Assembly (NCBI RefSeq): GCF_013618625.1
Contig: NZ_JABRWO010000013.1
Location: forward strand, 164,293-228,292
Direction of reading: 5' to 3'
Length of the DNA stretch: 64,000 bases
From: Bremerella alba
GTDB lineage: Bacteria > Planctomycetota > Planctomycetia > Pirellulales > Pirellulaceae
Under the pieces are notes generated by a model. It searched no databases and was not told the DNA's origin. It worked only from the letters and a program-made list of their open reading frames with translations. Position 1 is the stretch's first letter, and every line of letters begins with the position of its first letter. Made by a program: the position numbers and the translations under genes. This document shows, piece after piece, positions 9,729 through 18,416 of the stretch.

Positions 9729-9870
9729 GCTTGGAATGAACTCTCGCTTATCGCGGTTGTATCGATCAATACGATTGCCGTAACCCAGGTAAACTTATCC
9801 GCTTGCTCGTGGCGAAGTCTAGATTGATATCCCTCAGTCCCAGACATCCCTCAGTAAGAATTGGTTTCGT

Positions 9871-11496
9871 ATGGCATCCGGTGGCGGGCACTATGATTGC
9901 GTTGTAATTGGCGCAGGGCACAATGGCTTAATTACCGCTGCGTATCTGGCCAAATCCGGCAAAAAAGTCGCCGTGCTCGAACGGCGGCATGTCCTGGGTG
10001 GCTGCTCGACCAGTGAGCAGCTGTGGCCCGGCTATAAGGTCTCGACCGCATCTTACGTGGTCAGCCTGCTTCTGCCAGAGATTATCCGCGACCTGAAGCT
10101 GAAGCAAAACGGTCTGAAGATTCTGCCGCGCGATCCGGCCTCGTTCACGCCTACCGACGACGGACGGTACTTGCTGCTGGGGCATGATGTCGATTCCAAC
10201 GCCCAGCAGATCGCCAAGTTCAGCAAGCACGATGCCGAGAATTATCCGAAGTACAACCAATTGTTGGAACGCATTGCGGCGGTCGTCGAACCCATCCTGA
10301 TGAAGACAGCCCCCGATCCGCTGCCGATGCCTAAAGATTGGCGGAATGTCTCGCTGACCAAACGAATTCGTGATACCTCGCGTCTGTGGAAATTCTACCA
10401 GAGCTTTGGCAAGCTCGAGGGAGAAATCCCCGAAGCGATCGAGCTTCTCTCCGGAGCTGCCCGGCCGATCTTGGAACGGTGGTTTGAAAGCGAACCGCTG
10501 CGGGCCACCCTCGCGACCGACGCGATCATCGGCGCGTTCGCCTCGATCTCGGCACCTGGCACCGCCTATGTATTGCTGCATCACGTGATGGGGGAAGCAG
10601 GCGGCAAAAGGGGCGTGTGGGGGTTCGTCGAAGGAGGCATGGGAGGGATCGCTGCATCGCTTGCCAAGACATGCGAAGAACTGGGGGTAACCATCGTCCG
10701 CGAAGCACCTGTCGAAAAAATCCTCAGCAGCGAAAGCAAGATCCAAGGGGTTCAACTCGAAGATGGAACCACTTACGAAGCCAAGGTGGTGGCTTCGAGC
10801 GTGGACGCCAATCTGACATTTCGCAAGTTCCTTTCGCCAGACCAGTTGCCGGCAGACTTCCTGCGTGCCATCTCGAACATCGATTACGGTTCCGCTTCGG
10901 CCAAAATCAATTTAGCATTGGCCGAACCGCCTCAATTTACAGCCTATCCCGAGTCGGGCCTCAGTCCGATTCATCGCGGGACGATGCATATCTCTCCCAC
11001 GATGGACTATCTCGAACGGGCCTACGACGACGCCAAGTATGGCAGGGCAAGCGAAGAACCGATCCTCGAAATGACGATGCCCACCTCAGTCGACAAAACA
11101 ATTGCTCCAGAGGGGAAACATATCCTGTCGATCTTCGTCCAGTACGCGCCCTACCATCTGCGGGATGCCCACTGGGACGATATCAAAGAGTCGTTTGCCG
11201 ATCGCTGCATTGCCAAGATTGGGCAGTACGCCCCGAACGTACCGGGGGCCGTATTGCATCGCCAGGTGCTCTCGCCGCTGGACCTCGAACGCGTTTACGG
11301 GCTGACCGGTGGTAACATCATGCAGGGCGCGATGAACTTCAATCAGCTCTTCGCCATGCGTCCCATTCCAGGCTGGGCCGATCATCGCACGCCGGTGAAG
11401 GGGCTCTACTTGTGCGGCGCAGCAAGCCACCCCGGCGGCGGCGTGATGGGAGCATGCGGCAAGAATGCCGCCGTCGAGATTCTACGCGACTACTAA
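9871..11496 (+). CDS. FAD-dependent oxidoreductase, phytoene dehydrogenase-related (PYROXD2-like)
   Basis: This 541-residue flavoprotein has the N-terminal dinucleotide motif VVIGAGHNGLITAAYLA (about 11-30), followed by ERRHVLGGCSTS. Its C-terminal FAD segment GLYLCGAASHPGGGVMGACG is typical of the amine oxidase/carotenoid dehydrogenase superfamily, NBL/PYROXD2 branch. It is not a clear CrtI: no carotenoid genes lie nearby, so the substrate is unknown. No strong ribosome site precedes ATG 9871. Its stop codon overlaps the stop of the convergent CBM9-like gene (shared CTAA at 11493-11496). Confidence 0.85.
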   Translation: MASGGGHYDCVVIGAGHNGLITAAYLAKSGKKVAVLERRHVLGGCSTSEQLWPGYKVSTASYVVSLLLPEIIRDLKLKQNGLKILPRDPASFTPTDDGRYLLLGHDVDSNAQQIAKFSKHDAENYPKYNQLLERIAAVVEPILMKTAPDPLPMPKDWRNVSLTKRIRDTSRLWKFYQSFGKLEGEIPEAIELLSGAARPILERWFESEPLRATLATDAIIGAFASISAPGTAYVLLHHVMGEAGGKRGVWGFVEGGMGGIAASLAKTCEELGVTIVREAPVEKILSSESKIQGVQLEDGTTYEAKVVASSVDANLTFRKFLSPDQLPADFLRAISNIDYGSASAKINLALAEPPQFTAYPESGLSPIHRGTMHISPTMDYLERAYDDAKYGRASEEPILEMTMPTSVDKTIAPEGKHILSIFVQYAPYHLRDAHWDDIKESFADRCIAKIGQYAPNVPGAVLHRQVLSPLDLERVYGLTGGNIMQGAMNFNQLFAMRPIPGWADHRTPVKGLYLCGAASHPGGGVMGACGKNAAVEILRDY

Positions 11497-12146
11497 CGAA
11501 CCAGCTCTAAGGTCGTCCAGATACTGGGATCTTCATCGATGGGGAATTGCGTGTTGACGCTCTGGGTCTGCCACCCCAGTTCGCGATCCATCACGGCGTA
11601 GAAGAAACCGATTTTGTCATACTCGCTCGGATCGTATCCGGTTAGACTTGTCGCCGGCACGCAGCATTCCAGCAGATAGCCGTCTTTGGTCAAGGTTCCT
11701 CGCACCCGTAAATCGCCAGGACGAACGGGGTTTGCATTCTCTCTTGCGCGGTTGATCAGCAGTTGATCCCCGACCGGGTCGCGATAGCTCGGCCCGGCAC
11801 CGATGGGCAGAAAGGCAAACCGATGACAAAACTTTGTCGCGCGATGCACGGTGTGCGTTGCCCTGGTGTCGATCCAGAGTTGAAAGCCATCGCTTTCGTC
11901 GACGCGACTCTCGCGGCACCATACCGGCTGCCGTTTTCCAGAGACAAGCACTGAGAAAGAAACGCCTCGTTCGTTCCACCCACCCCGCACATCGGCAAAC
12001 TGCTTGCGGCCATCGAGTTCTCCGAACCCGCGCAGCTTGTAGTCCTCGGAATATGCCAGCGGCTTTTGCTGCCAGATCTTCTCGCGGAAATTCAGCGGGA
12101 CCGAATACTGAAACAGGAAGGATGGTGAGAGAACCGATTTCGCCAT
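11493..12146 (-). CDS. Carbohydrate-binding family 9-like (DOMON-related) protein
   Basis: This 217-residue protein resembles the CBM9-like sandwich domains found alone or at the ends of planctomycete proteins. Seen are an N-terminal strand region with LNFREKIW, the DSDGFQLWIDTR-like stretch SDGFQLWIDTRATHTVHRA and a C-terminal segment ending in WTTLELVR. It has no signal peptide, so a cytoplasmic place is likely unless export is by another route. Sugar binding is known for some family members only. A similar domain ends the large protein at 19445-22507. The gene is convergent with the FAD oxidoreductase and lies just downstream of btaB on the same strand (60 bp). Confidence 0.65.
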   Translation of the reverse strand: MAKSVLSPSFLFQYSVPLNFREKIWQQKPLAYSEDYKLRGFGELDGRKQFADVRGGWNERGVSFSVLVSGKRQPVWCRESRVDESDGFQLWIDTRATHTVHRATKFCHRFAFLPIGAGPSYRDPVGDQLLINRARENANPVRPGDLRVRGTLTKDGYLLECCVPATSLTGYDPSEYDKIGFFYAVMDRELGWQTQSVNTQFPIDEDPSIWTTLELVR

Positions 12147-12206
12147 GGGCTTTACTATTTCGTCGCTAGTTGAAGTTCCATTTGGCTAACGTGACCGCAT
12201 GCGGAC

Positions 12207-12941
12207 CTACGCCTCGCGTTTTGTGCCGGTAAAGATGTAATACGGTGTCTTAAACCATAACAGGTAAGGAACCTTGGCGCGGTTCTCTTCCAAGTTGGTG
12301 GTTTCAAAGTGCCGCTGCAAATAGGGGACATGATCGCGCGACGGAAAGACATTGTCCGACGCAAACCAAACCGGCCAGAAACTACGTGTGAACCACGGAT
12401 GACGCTTGAGCGACTCGTCGGGGAATTTACGCGAAACGTAGAAATCGACCACACCGATCGTGCCACCCGGCTTCAAAATCCGTAAAGCATTTTCCATCGC
12501 CGCGAACCAATCGGGGATCATCGTCAGCGAGTAAGAGAACGTTACTACGTCGGCGTACCCTTCGTCTGGTGTCCAGGCAGTAGCGTCTGCTTCCACCGTT
12601 TTCACGTTGCTCCAACCGCGCTGCTTGATGCGATCGTCGCATACCTTCAAAAGAGACGAAGCCAGATCAACCACATAGGCCTGCTTCAGGTTGCCGATAC
12701 GATCCGCGATGAACTCGAGATTCGAGCCGGTCCCGCCTCCCATGTCGACCCACACGGCATCTTGCGGTGGCTCGATCGAACGGTACATCTCTTCCCGCCC
12801 TTTGAGCAGGCGTTTGCGAAAGTCATCGTACGCGCCGGCCTGACCGCTGTAAAAGCTATCAAGCCGCTGGGCGTGGTTGTCCCCTTTCACCGGCTTCACG
12901 GCAAGGTGATACAAGACTTTCAGATCCGAAGCCAGACTCAT
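12207..12941 (-). CDS. btaB: BtaB-like N-methyltransferase for betaine lipid (DGTS) synthesis
   Basis: This 244-residue class I SAM methyltransferase has motif I at [13 protein letters not shown], then [12 protein letters not shown], and a Tyr/Trp-rich C-terminus. In the BtaA/BtaB pathway this enzyme adds three methyl groups to diacylglyceryl-homoserine to give DGTS. The role is inferred mainly from the adjacent btaA on the same strand, plus the fold. ATG 12941 has GAGGAG seven bases upstream. A longer frame from 13031 only translates the interspersed repeat at 12971-13010 and is rejected. The 127-bp gap to btaA contains that repeat, so the two may still be one transcript. Confidence 0.85.
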   Translation of the reverse strand: MSLASDLKVLYHLAVKPVKGDNHAQRLDSFYSGQAGAYDDFRKRLLKGREEMYRSIEPPQDAVWVDMGGGTGSNLEFIADRIGNLKQAYVVDLASSLLKVCDDRIKQRGWSNVKTVEADATAWTPDEGYADVVTFSYSLTMIPDWFAAMENALRILKPGGTIGVVDFYVSRKFPDESLKRHPWFTRSFWPVWFASDNVFPSRDHVPYLQRHFETTNLEENRAKVPYLLWFKTPYYIFTGTKREA

Positions 12942-12970
12942 CCGATGCTCCTCGAGGTGTCCTTTCATTT

Positions 12971-13010
12971 CCCCTCGCCCCGTGGGGGAGAAGGTTAGGG
13001 TGAGGGGGTG
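12971..13010. repeat. GC-rich interspersed repeat between btaA and btaB
   Basis: A 40-bp C-rich then G-rich element (CCCCTCGCCCC, GTGGGGGAG, then GGTTAGGGTGAGGGGG) sits in the btaA-btaB gap. It can fold as a hairpin. It is the common "LTLSP.GRGE"-coding type of intergenic repeat seen in many bacterial genomes, and a related piece lies at 38622-38651. Its role is unknown. Confidence 0.7.
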
Positions 13011-13068
13011 AAACGAGAGCCCGTTTCTCATCCCTTTCCCTTGCGAAGTGTGCGGGAACCGGTGTTGT

Positions 13069-14268
13069 TTAGGCAGCGATATCCGCGATTCGGAACGCCC
13101 CGTAGGTGTGCACGCGATCTTTGACGTGAAGCTCTTCAGCCAGTTGCTGGTTATAGGTCAGCAATTCGCCGACCTGCTTCTTCTGACCTTGATGAGTGAT
13201 CTCGACTTCATCGATAAAATCGGTGTTCAGGCCGCCTGTTCGCCAGATAATGCGGGTATCGTCTTCCCCTTCCATTCGATTGGCAATGGCCTGCCATTCG
13301 TTGACCAGGGCGAAGTAAAGTTTGTCGGTCAGCCAGTCTTGATGATCCAACAGCACCAAACGATGAATTGGGTGCCCGTCATGCTTCTCGAGGAAGTGCT
13401 GCACCGAATCGGTATGCGTGCTGACCTTGTGCACCAAGCCGTCCTTCAATTTCTGAAAGTTATCTGGCTTGAGATATTCGGGACAGCAATCTTCGGTGTA
13501 TTGCCCCGTCACGTATACACGCCAGAAGTAGTTGTCCTGGATTGGAAGTTCAGCGAAGACGGCCCGCATGTTGTCTTGCACGAAGTCCACGATACCGTTG
13601 GAGTACTGCTTCTCGAGATGCTCGCGTTGGGCACGAGGCACCCCGACCAAGCTCCAGGTGGTGTCCCGGCTCATCGCAAACTTGAGAGGCCCGGTCCACA
13701 ACTTTCGGTCGATGACCTCAAAGATCTCACGTTGCTCTTCCAGAGTTTTGGCATCCAGCAAATCGAGAACTTGCGGTCGCATTCGCAGGACATTCTCGAC
13801 ATACATGTTCACCACCTTGGCGAACGCTCCGGATGTCCCACGGAAGTAGAAGCTTCGCTTCTTGCGAGGACGGAAGTACTTGATCTTCCGATCCCAATAA
13901 CTGCGTGACCATTCCGGCAGCGAATTTCGCAGTTTCGACTTGTAGGTGTCCTTGAAGTCGAGCAACTGGCCTTTCCCGAACATGGAGAAGAAGTCTTCAT
14001 ACTCCAAATTCTGGATTCCCGCTTTCTTGAGATCCAAAAGCGCATTTTGCCGTGGATTCATATCGACGGCATAGACATGGTTGGCTCCGGCCAGAACATA
14101 ATCTAGCGCATTGCAGCCTGCCGACGTGATCACCATCACATTGTGATGGGGTTGAATCTCCAGGGCGACCCGATCTAAGCGAGGGTCTTCCCAGCAGGTA
14201 TTGTACACTAAGTTGTTACGGTGAACGAAGTTAAAAACACGACCTCGAACCCAGCTAACCAATGCCAT
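13069..14268 (-). CDS. btaA: BtaA-like diacylglycerol 3-amino-3-carboxypropyltransferase (DUF3419)
   Basis: This 399-residue protein matches DUF3419/BtaA, which uses SAM as donor of a 3-amino-3-carboxypropyl group to diacylglycerol, giving diacylglyceryl-homoserine. Key stretches are [19 protein letters not shown], then [18 protein letters not shown], and the acidic [16 protein letters not shown] of a Rossmann SAM site. Later blocks are [16 protein letters not shown] and [12 protein letters not shown] 14268 with GAGGG five bases away is preferred over a TTG at 14280. With btaB it forms a full route to phosphorus-free betaine lipids, usually induced by phosphate shortage in marine bacteria. 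Confidence 0.92.
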   Translation of the reverse strand: MALVSWVRGRVFNFVHRNNLVYNTCWEDPRLDRVALEIQPHHNVMVITSAGCNALDYVLAGANHVYAVDMNPRQNALLDLKKAGIQNLEYEDFFSMFGKGQLLDFKDTYKSKLRNSLPEWSRSYWDRKIKYFRPRKKRSFYFRGTSGAFAKVVNMYVENVLRMRPQVLDLLDAKTLEEQREIFEVIDRKLWTGPLKFAMSRDTTWSLVGVPRAQREHLEKQYSNGIVDFVQDNMRAVFAELPIQDNYFWRVYVTGQYTEDCCPEYLKPDNFQKLKDGLVHKVSTHTDSVQHFLEKHDGHPIHRLVLLDHQDWLTDKLYFALVNEWQAIANRMEGEDDTRIIWRTGGLNTDFIDEVEITHQGQKKQVGELLTYNQQLAEELHVKDRVHTYGAFRIADIAA

Positions 14269-14638
14269 TGCGGCCCTCAAAGAACTAGATCAGGCAAGGA
14301 AGGGGGAAACCGAGTCGGTAACCCTGCCAATCAATGGAGCACCAGAACCAGCACTCCAAGGTAACTCATTGATTGTAGGGGCTCTGATACCGATCACAAG
14401 CCACGGTGCCTCCCATTCCCCCTCCATTTCCTCGCTTCTTACATAAGATTTACCCATTCTCGGGATCCGGACGGGCAATGCTGATGCGTTGGTTAAGTTC
14501 CCAAGGAATGTCAGGAAACTTTTGCCATAGAGAACATGGAAAAAGAGGGGGTTATCAATAAACGATCAATCAGGTGGCTCCCATTCAATCCGCGAGGTTA
14601 AAACCTCGGCAATGGTCTTAACTTCAGGAATATGGTGC
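14269..14638. other. Intergenic region upstream of btaA with weak regulatory-looking motifs
   Basis: No gene is supported here. On the plus strand 14438-14455 reads CTTACAT, AAGA, TTTACCC: two heptamers with 11-bp periodicity, the layout of a PHO box, but it points away from btaA and the match is weak. At 14593-14608 there is a perfect 7-bp inverted repeat (CGAGGTT around AA), about 30 bp past the bufC-like stop codon and without a T run. Confidence 0.35.
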
Positions 14639-15541
14639 CTAGCACTCTCTTCGCTCAGAAGAGACATCAATTGCCAGAAAGAACTGCTCGCGAGTGAATT
14701 TTTGGAAAGCGGCTGCTAGCAATTCAGGGAAATCATCCGACGAGCCGGCCTCGATCACCGCGCCTTCGATTGCCTGGGAAACGCTCTGTCCTTCGGCAAG
14801 CCGCGACAGAAGATGGTATTCCCAACACGTAAGAGGCACGCGACGGACGACATAGTCTTGGCGTGACAAAGCGAGCCAACTGGGTGCGGCTTCTGGAATT
14901 GCTGCCTGGGCCTCTTGTTTGATGGATGTGATGAAGTCACTGATCGGGAAGGGAAAAGAGTGCAGTCTCAGGCACGGCACCATCTGGAACGTTGCCTCCG
15001 CGAACGCTGTCGGCGAGATGCCTTCCAACTGGGCTGGCGACATCACCTCTTGCTGCTCTACGCCTGGCCCATCGAAGATCGCGTCGATGGAACGCTCGGC
15101 CACGGCAAGCCCTACCAGAAAGTCTTCAAAGCCTAACTCTTGGATACCTTGGGTCGGACTGGTCTCTTCCAGAAAGTCAGGAAACCGACTCCCCAGTCGA
15201 TTCAGCGTGTACGACCGCGACGGATACTGTTGCAGGTAGGCGATCGCGAACTGATCGAATAGCTCGTCCCCGACGGTCTTAGCAAACAACGGGTAGATCG
15301 ACTTCAGACACTCCACTAGGCGGGCATAGTAGGCATGCGCGTACACCTCCAGCCGCTGAATACTGGTCCGCCGGTCGCTGCGGGTCACCACCGATTCGAT
15401 CTGCGATGAATCGACCGAGATATGCCGTTGTGCATCGGGCGCATCGATCCCTTCGACCACCCCATCCACATTCGTAATCACCGACTGCAACCATTTTTGA
15501 AGAACCGGTAAGTTGGTCGCGTTCGGCTTGTTGTCAGTCAT
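14639..15541 (-). CDS. DUF2063 protein, BufC-like partner of the MNIO enzyme
   Basis: This 300-residue protein matches the DUF2063 family: an N-terminal helical domain with the RLEVYAHAYYARLVECL signature, followed by YPLFAKTVGDELFDQFA and YLQQYPSRSYTLNRLG. DUF2063 proteins (BufC/HvfC type) are usual partners of DUF692 enzymes and are thought to deliver the peptide substrate to them. The C-terminal 150 residues form the second, winged-helix-like part, despite the old name "DNA-binding". ATG 15541 lies four bases after the stop of the DUF692 gene, so the genes are translationally linked. It is the last gene of the operon at 16954-14639. Confidence 0.88.
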   Translation of the reverse strand: MTDNKPNATNLPVLQKWLQSVITNVDGVVEGIDAPDAQRHISVDSSQIESVVTRSDRRTSIQRLEVYAHAYYARLVECLKSIYPLFAKTVGDELFDQFAIAYLQQYPSRSYTLNRLGSRFPDFLEETSPTQGIQELGFEDFLVGLAVAERSIDAIFDGPGVEQQEVMSPAQLEGISPTAFAEATFQMVPCLRLHSFPFPISDFITSIKQEAQAAIPEAAPSWLALSRQDYVVRRVPLTCWEYHLLSRLAEGQSVSQAIEGAVIEAGSSDDFPELLAAAFQKFTREQFFLAIDVSSERREC

Positions 15542-15545
15542 CGAT

Positions 15546-16457
15546 CTAGTTCACTTCGTGCTCGATACGATGCGCAGGGTGGGGAACGGCCGCGTGGCTG
15601 GCGTCGGTCGATTCTTCGACGACAATCGTTTCCCCCTGGATAAACTTCTTCGCCTTGAGGACCTCGGCATGCAGCGTGGGAAAATCAGGGATATTAGCGT
15701 CCCATTCCAAAAGCGTAGAAACACCACCGGTTCGCTCGTGGGCCAAGCGATAGAGTTTCCAAACCGGGTCGATGACATGGCCGTCGTGCGTATCAATGCA
15801 GTAGTCGCCCATGTTGGTGTGCCCAGCCAGATGAAACTGAACGATGCTCTCCCAGGGAAGGTTCTCGATGTACTGCACCGGATCGAAGTCGTGATTGACG
15901 GCTGAAACGTACACGTTGTTTACATCGAGCAGTAGCCCGCAGCCGGTCTCTATGGTCAGCGCGGTCAGAAACTCCCACTCGCTCATCGTCGATGCGGCGA
16001 AGGTGATATAACTGCTGGGATCTTCCAGGATCAGCGGGCGTTCGAGGAAATCTTGCACCTGACGAACACGCTGAGCGACGTGCTGGAGTGTTTCCTCGTT
16101 GTAAGGAATCGGCAAGAGGTCGTGCGTGTTTTGGCCGGAAACGCCTGTCCAGCAAACGTGATCCGAAACCCACTTGGCACCAATCGCCTGGGAGAGAGAC
16201 TTTAGCTTCGCAAGATAATCGAAGTCGAGCGAATCGGTGCTGCCGATCGAGAGAGACACACCGTGCATCACAATCGGGTATCGCTCGGCAATCTGATCCA
16301 AGACATACCTGGGCCGGCCCTGCGAGTCGATGAAGTTCTCGGAGATGATCTCGAACCAGTCGACCGCAGGCCAGTGCTTTAAAATATGCGTGAAATGGGG
16401 GGCACGCAGTCCGACCCCCAATCCCAAATTTTCGTGGCCAAGCCGCGGCTGTGGCAT
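15546..16457 (-). CDS. DUF692 multinuclear non-heme iron oxidase (MNIO), BufB-like
   Basis: This 303-residue TIM-barrel enzyme is of the DUF692 family. It has the conserved metal-site blocks [53 protein letters not shown] and EWDANIP. MNIOs use two or three iron atoms and O2 to alter cysteines in peptides, for example to oxazolone/thioamide in methanobactin (MbnB) or thiooxazole in bufferins. The likely substrate is the Cys-rich product of the gene just upstream (16493-16954, 35-bp gap), and DUF2063 follows. ATG 16457 with GAGAAG upstream is preferred; a GTG at 16463 is possible. The reaction on this substrate is inferred. Confidence 0.93.
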   Translation of the reverse strand: MPQPRLGHENLGLGVGLRAPHFTHILKHWPAVDWFEIISENFIDSQGRPRYVLDQIAERYPIVMHGVSLSIGSTDSLDFDYLAKLKSLSQAIGAKWVSDHVCWTGVSGQNTHDLLPIPYNEETLQHVAQRVRQVQDFLERPLILEDPSSYITFAASTMSEWEFLTALTIETGCGLLLDVNNVYVSAVNHDFDPVQYIENLPWESIVQFHLAGHTNMGDYCIDTHDGHVIDPVWKLYRLAHERTGGVSTLLEWDANIPDFPTLHAEVLKAKKFIQGETIVVEESTDASHAAVPHPAHRIEHEVN

Positions 16458-16492
16458 AATCACTTCTCAGTCTCTTAGGCGAGATCGGCGAC

Positions 16493-16954
16493 TTAAGCAG
16501 TCGGTTCCGGAGCAGGGTTCAATTCGACTTCCTTTTCCTTCATGCGCTCTTCAAACAGTTCGCGGGCCTTCTTCCACATGCCACCGGTCATGGGAATACC
16601 GCAACCACCTTTGCCGGCACATTCGTTGGCCCCTGGCGTTTTACCGCAGCCACCTTGCCCTTTGCAGTCGTTGTGGCCGCCGCAAATGTGATGCTCGACA
16701 GTCGCACAGTTGCCTGCCCCTGCACATTCGTTGGTGCCTTTGGCTCCTTGTCCCTTACATTCGTTCAAACCACGGCAAGCGTGCTTGGCGACAGTGGACG
16801 TGTCTCTACCTTCTGCAGGGGAACCGCCGTCTTCTTCGCCGGTCTTAGCAGCGGGCTGAGATCCGCAACCGATCGTTCCGGCTGCCAACATCCCACTCAG
16901 GGCCGCAGCAGAAAGCATATGAAAATCGCGGCGGGTGTAATCTTTTTGAGACAT
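16493..16954 (-). CDS. Cys-rich Tat-exported lipoprotein, probable MNIO substrate (BufA-like role)
   Basis: This 153-residue protein has a twin-arginine signal (TRRDF, R8-R9), a hydrophobic stretch and a lipobox ending at C30 (TIGC). An acidic spacer follows. The core, residues 60-118, holds nine Cys at 60, 66, 77, 83, 91, 97, 103, 112 and 118. They form C-x5-C units of shape C-x-G-x-x-x-C (CRGLNEC, CAGAGNC, CGGHNDC, CKGQGGC, CAGKGGC), with His before two of them. The tail is charged and helical. It does not look like DUF2282, yet it sits first in an operon with DUF692 and DUF2063, so it is the likely modified peptide. Metal (copper) binding is inference. Folding before Tat export would allow modification in the cytoplasm. 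Confidence 0.85.
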   Translation of the reverse strand: MSQKDYTRRDFHMLSAAALSGMLAAGTIGCGSQPAAKTGEEDGGSPAEGRDTSTVAKHACRGLNECKGQGAKGTNECAGAGNCATVEHHICGGHNDCKGQGGCGKTPGANECAGKGGCGIPMTGGMWKKARELFEERMKEKEVELNPAPEPTA

Positions 16955-17054
16955 TTGCCTGGGTTTCCTGTCCGAAAAGGATCGGGGTGGTGATCGTGTG
17001 TAAGGACTAGTCTAACGGATTGAGGAAGCACCGTCTGGTGATCTGGAATACGGT

Positions 17055-18302
17055 TTAACCGAAAAATTTGACGGTCGTTTTCACGGCATTCGCTAGTTTT
17101 TCGACTTCTTCTTGCGTGTTGTACAGATAGAAACTGGCCCGAACACTCGCACTGATCCCCAACTTCTTATGCAGCGGCAGCGTGCAGTGATGCCCCTCAC
17201 GCACAGCAATCCCACGTCCATCTAGAAATGTGGCGATGTCACTCGCGGCGAGGCCTTCGATCGTAAAGCTAACGATGCCGGCCTTCTTGCTGACGTCTGG
17301 CCCGTAGATTTTCAGGCCTGGCACATCGGCCAACAACTGGTGAGCATACGCGGCCAACGCTTGCTCGTGCTGTAAAATGCGAGCCAAGCCGACTTGTTCC
17401 AGGTACTCAATCGCGGGAATCATTGCAATCGCATCGGCAATGGGCGGCGTACCGGCTTCAAACTTCGCCGGCAACATGGCAGGCGTGAAATGATCGATCT
17501 CAACCGTATCGATCATGCTTCCCCCGCCCAAAAACGGTGGCATTTCTTCCAGCAGCGATTGCTTGCCATACAGCACGCCCACGCCGGACGGCCCCAACAT
17601 TTTGTGGCCACTGAATGCCACAAAATCGGCATCCCAGCCACCGACGTCGATCGCTTCGTGCGGCACTGCCTGTGCCGCGTCGACCAGAACCTTGGCTCCC
17701 ACGGCATGCGCTGCCGCAGTGATCTGAGCGACCGGGTTGATGGTCCCCAGTACGTTAGAAACTGCCGCGACTGCGACAATCTTGGTCCGTTCGGTCAAAA
17801 GCATCGGAAGCGAATCGAGGTCCAACTGGCCGTCTTCGGTGACCGCGATGGCACGGATCTTCGCTCCGGTTCTCTGGGCCAGTTGATGCCAGGGTACGAG
17901 ATTGGAGTGGTGCTCCATCTCGGTTACTAGAATCTCGTCGCCTGCGGTGATATTGGCATCCCCCCAACTGCGAGCGACCAGATTGATGCCCATGGTGGTC
18001 CCGCTGGTGAAGATCACCTCGTTCTCCGACGATGCCCCCAAAAACCGCTGAACGGCGCGACGTGCCTCTTCGAATAGATCGGTCGACTCTCCGCTCAGAC
18101 GATGGGCACCTCGATGAACATTCGCGTAATACCTTTGGTAGACATTACTTAAACAGTCGATCACCGACTTAGGGCGTTGGCTGCTGGCACCGTTGTCTAG
18201 GTAGACGAGGGGATGCTGTTCTTCGTCAACTTGATGCAGGATAGGGAAATCGGCTCGGATGCGCTTGACATCCAATTGCGATTCCACGTCGAAAGTGGCC
18301 AT
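17055..18302 (-). CDS. sufS: Cysteine desulfurase, SufS type
   Basis: This 415-residue PLP enzyme takes sulfur from L-cysteine for Fe-S cluster and other sulfur needs. Features are the N-terminal RIRADFPIL block, YLDNGASSQRP, TSGTTMGIN, the PLP lysine in FSGHKMLGPSGVGVLYG and the persulfide Cys in REGHHCTLPLH (about residue 369). The short spacing around this Cys fits class II (SufS/CsdA). No sufBCD or sufU genes are next to it. It lies 100 bp upstream of the MNIO operon on the same strand, so co-transcription is possible. A link between sulfur supply and the Cys-rich peptide is speculation. Confidence 0.93.
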   Translation of the reverse strand: MATFDVESQLDVKRIRADFPILHQVDEEQHPLVYLDNGASSQRPKSVIDCLSNVYQRYYANVHRGAHRLSGESTDLFEEARRAVQRFLGASSENEVIFTSGTTMGINLVARSWGDANITAGDEILVTEMEHHSNLVPWHQLAQRTGAKIRAIAVTEDGQLDLDSLPMLLTERTKIVAVAAVSNVLGTINPVAQITAAAHAVGAKVLVDAAQAVPHEAIDVGGWDADFVAFSGHKMLGPSGVGVLYGKQSLLEEMPPFLGGGSMIDTVEIDHFTPAMLPAKFEAGTPPIADAIAMIPAIEYLEQVGLARILQHEQALAAYAHQLLADVPGLKIYGPDVSKKAGIVSFTIEGLAASDIATFLDGRGIAVREGHHCTLPLHKKLGISASVRASFYLYNTQEEVEKLANAVKTTVKFFG

Positions 18303-18416
18303 GGACTCGTGATTCTGTTGAGGGGGAAACGACGGCTCGGGTCGCCGTCTATTTTTCGCATACTTTGGTTATTTTATTCCCCTAGACCCAGATCGACAAC
18401 GAGCGGTTCGGTCTTG

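Noticed and set aside
12942..13031. N-terminal extension of btaB
   Set aside because: It translates an interspersed repeat; the ATG at 12941 has a good ribosome site and fits the family.
13048..13908. Plus-strand frame opposite btaA
   Set aside because: Shadow of the well-supported DUF3419 gene.
18331..18349. Hairpin GACGGC/GCCGTC upstream of sufS
   Set aside because: Stem of six with a seven-base loop; the T run lies on the strand where no gene ends, so terminator function is not supported.
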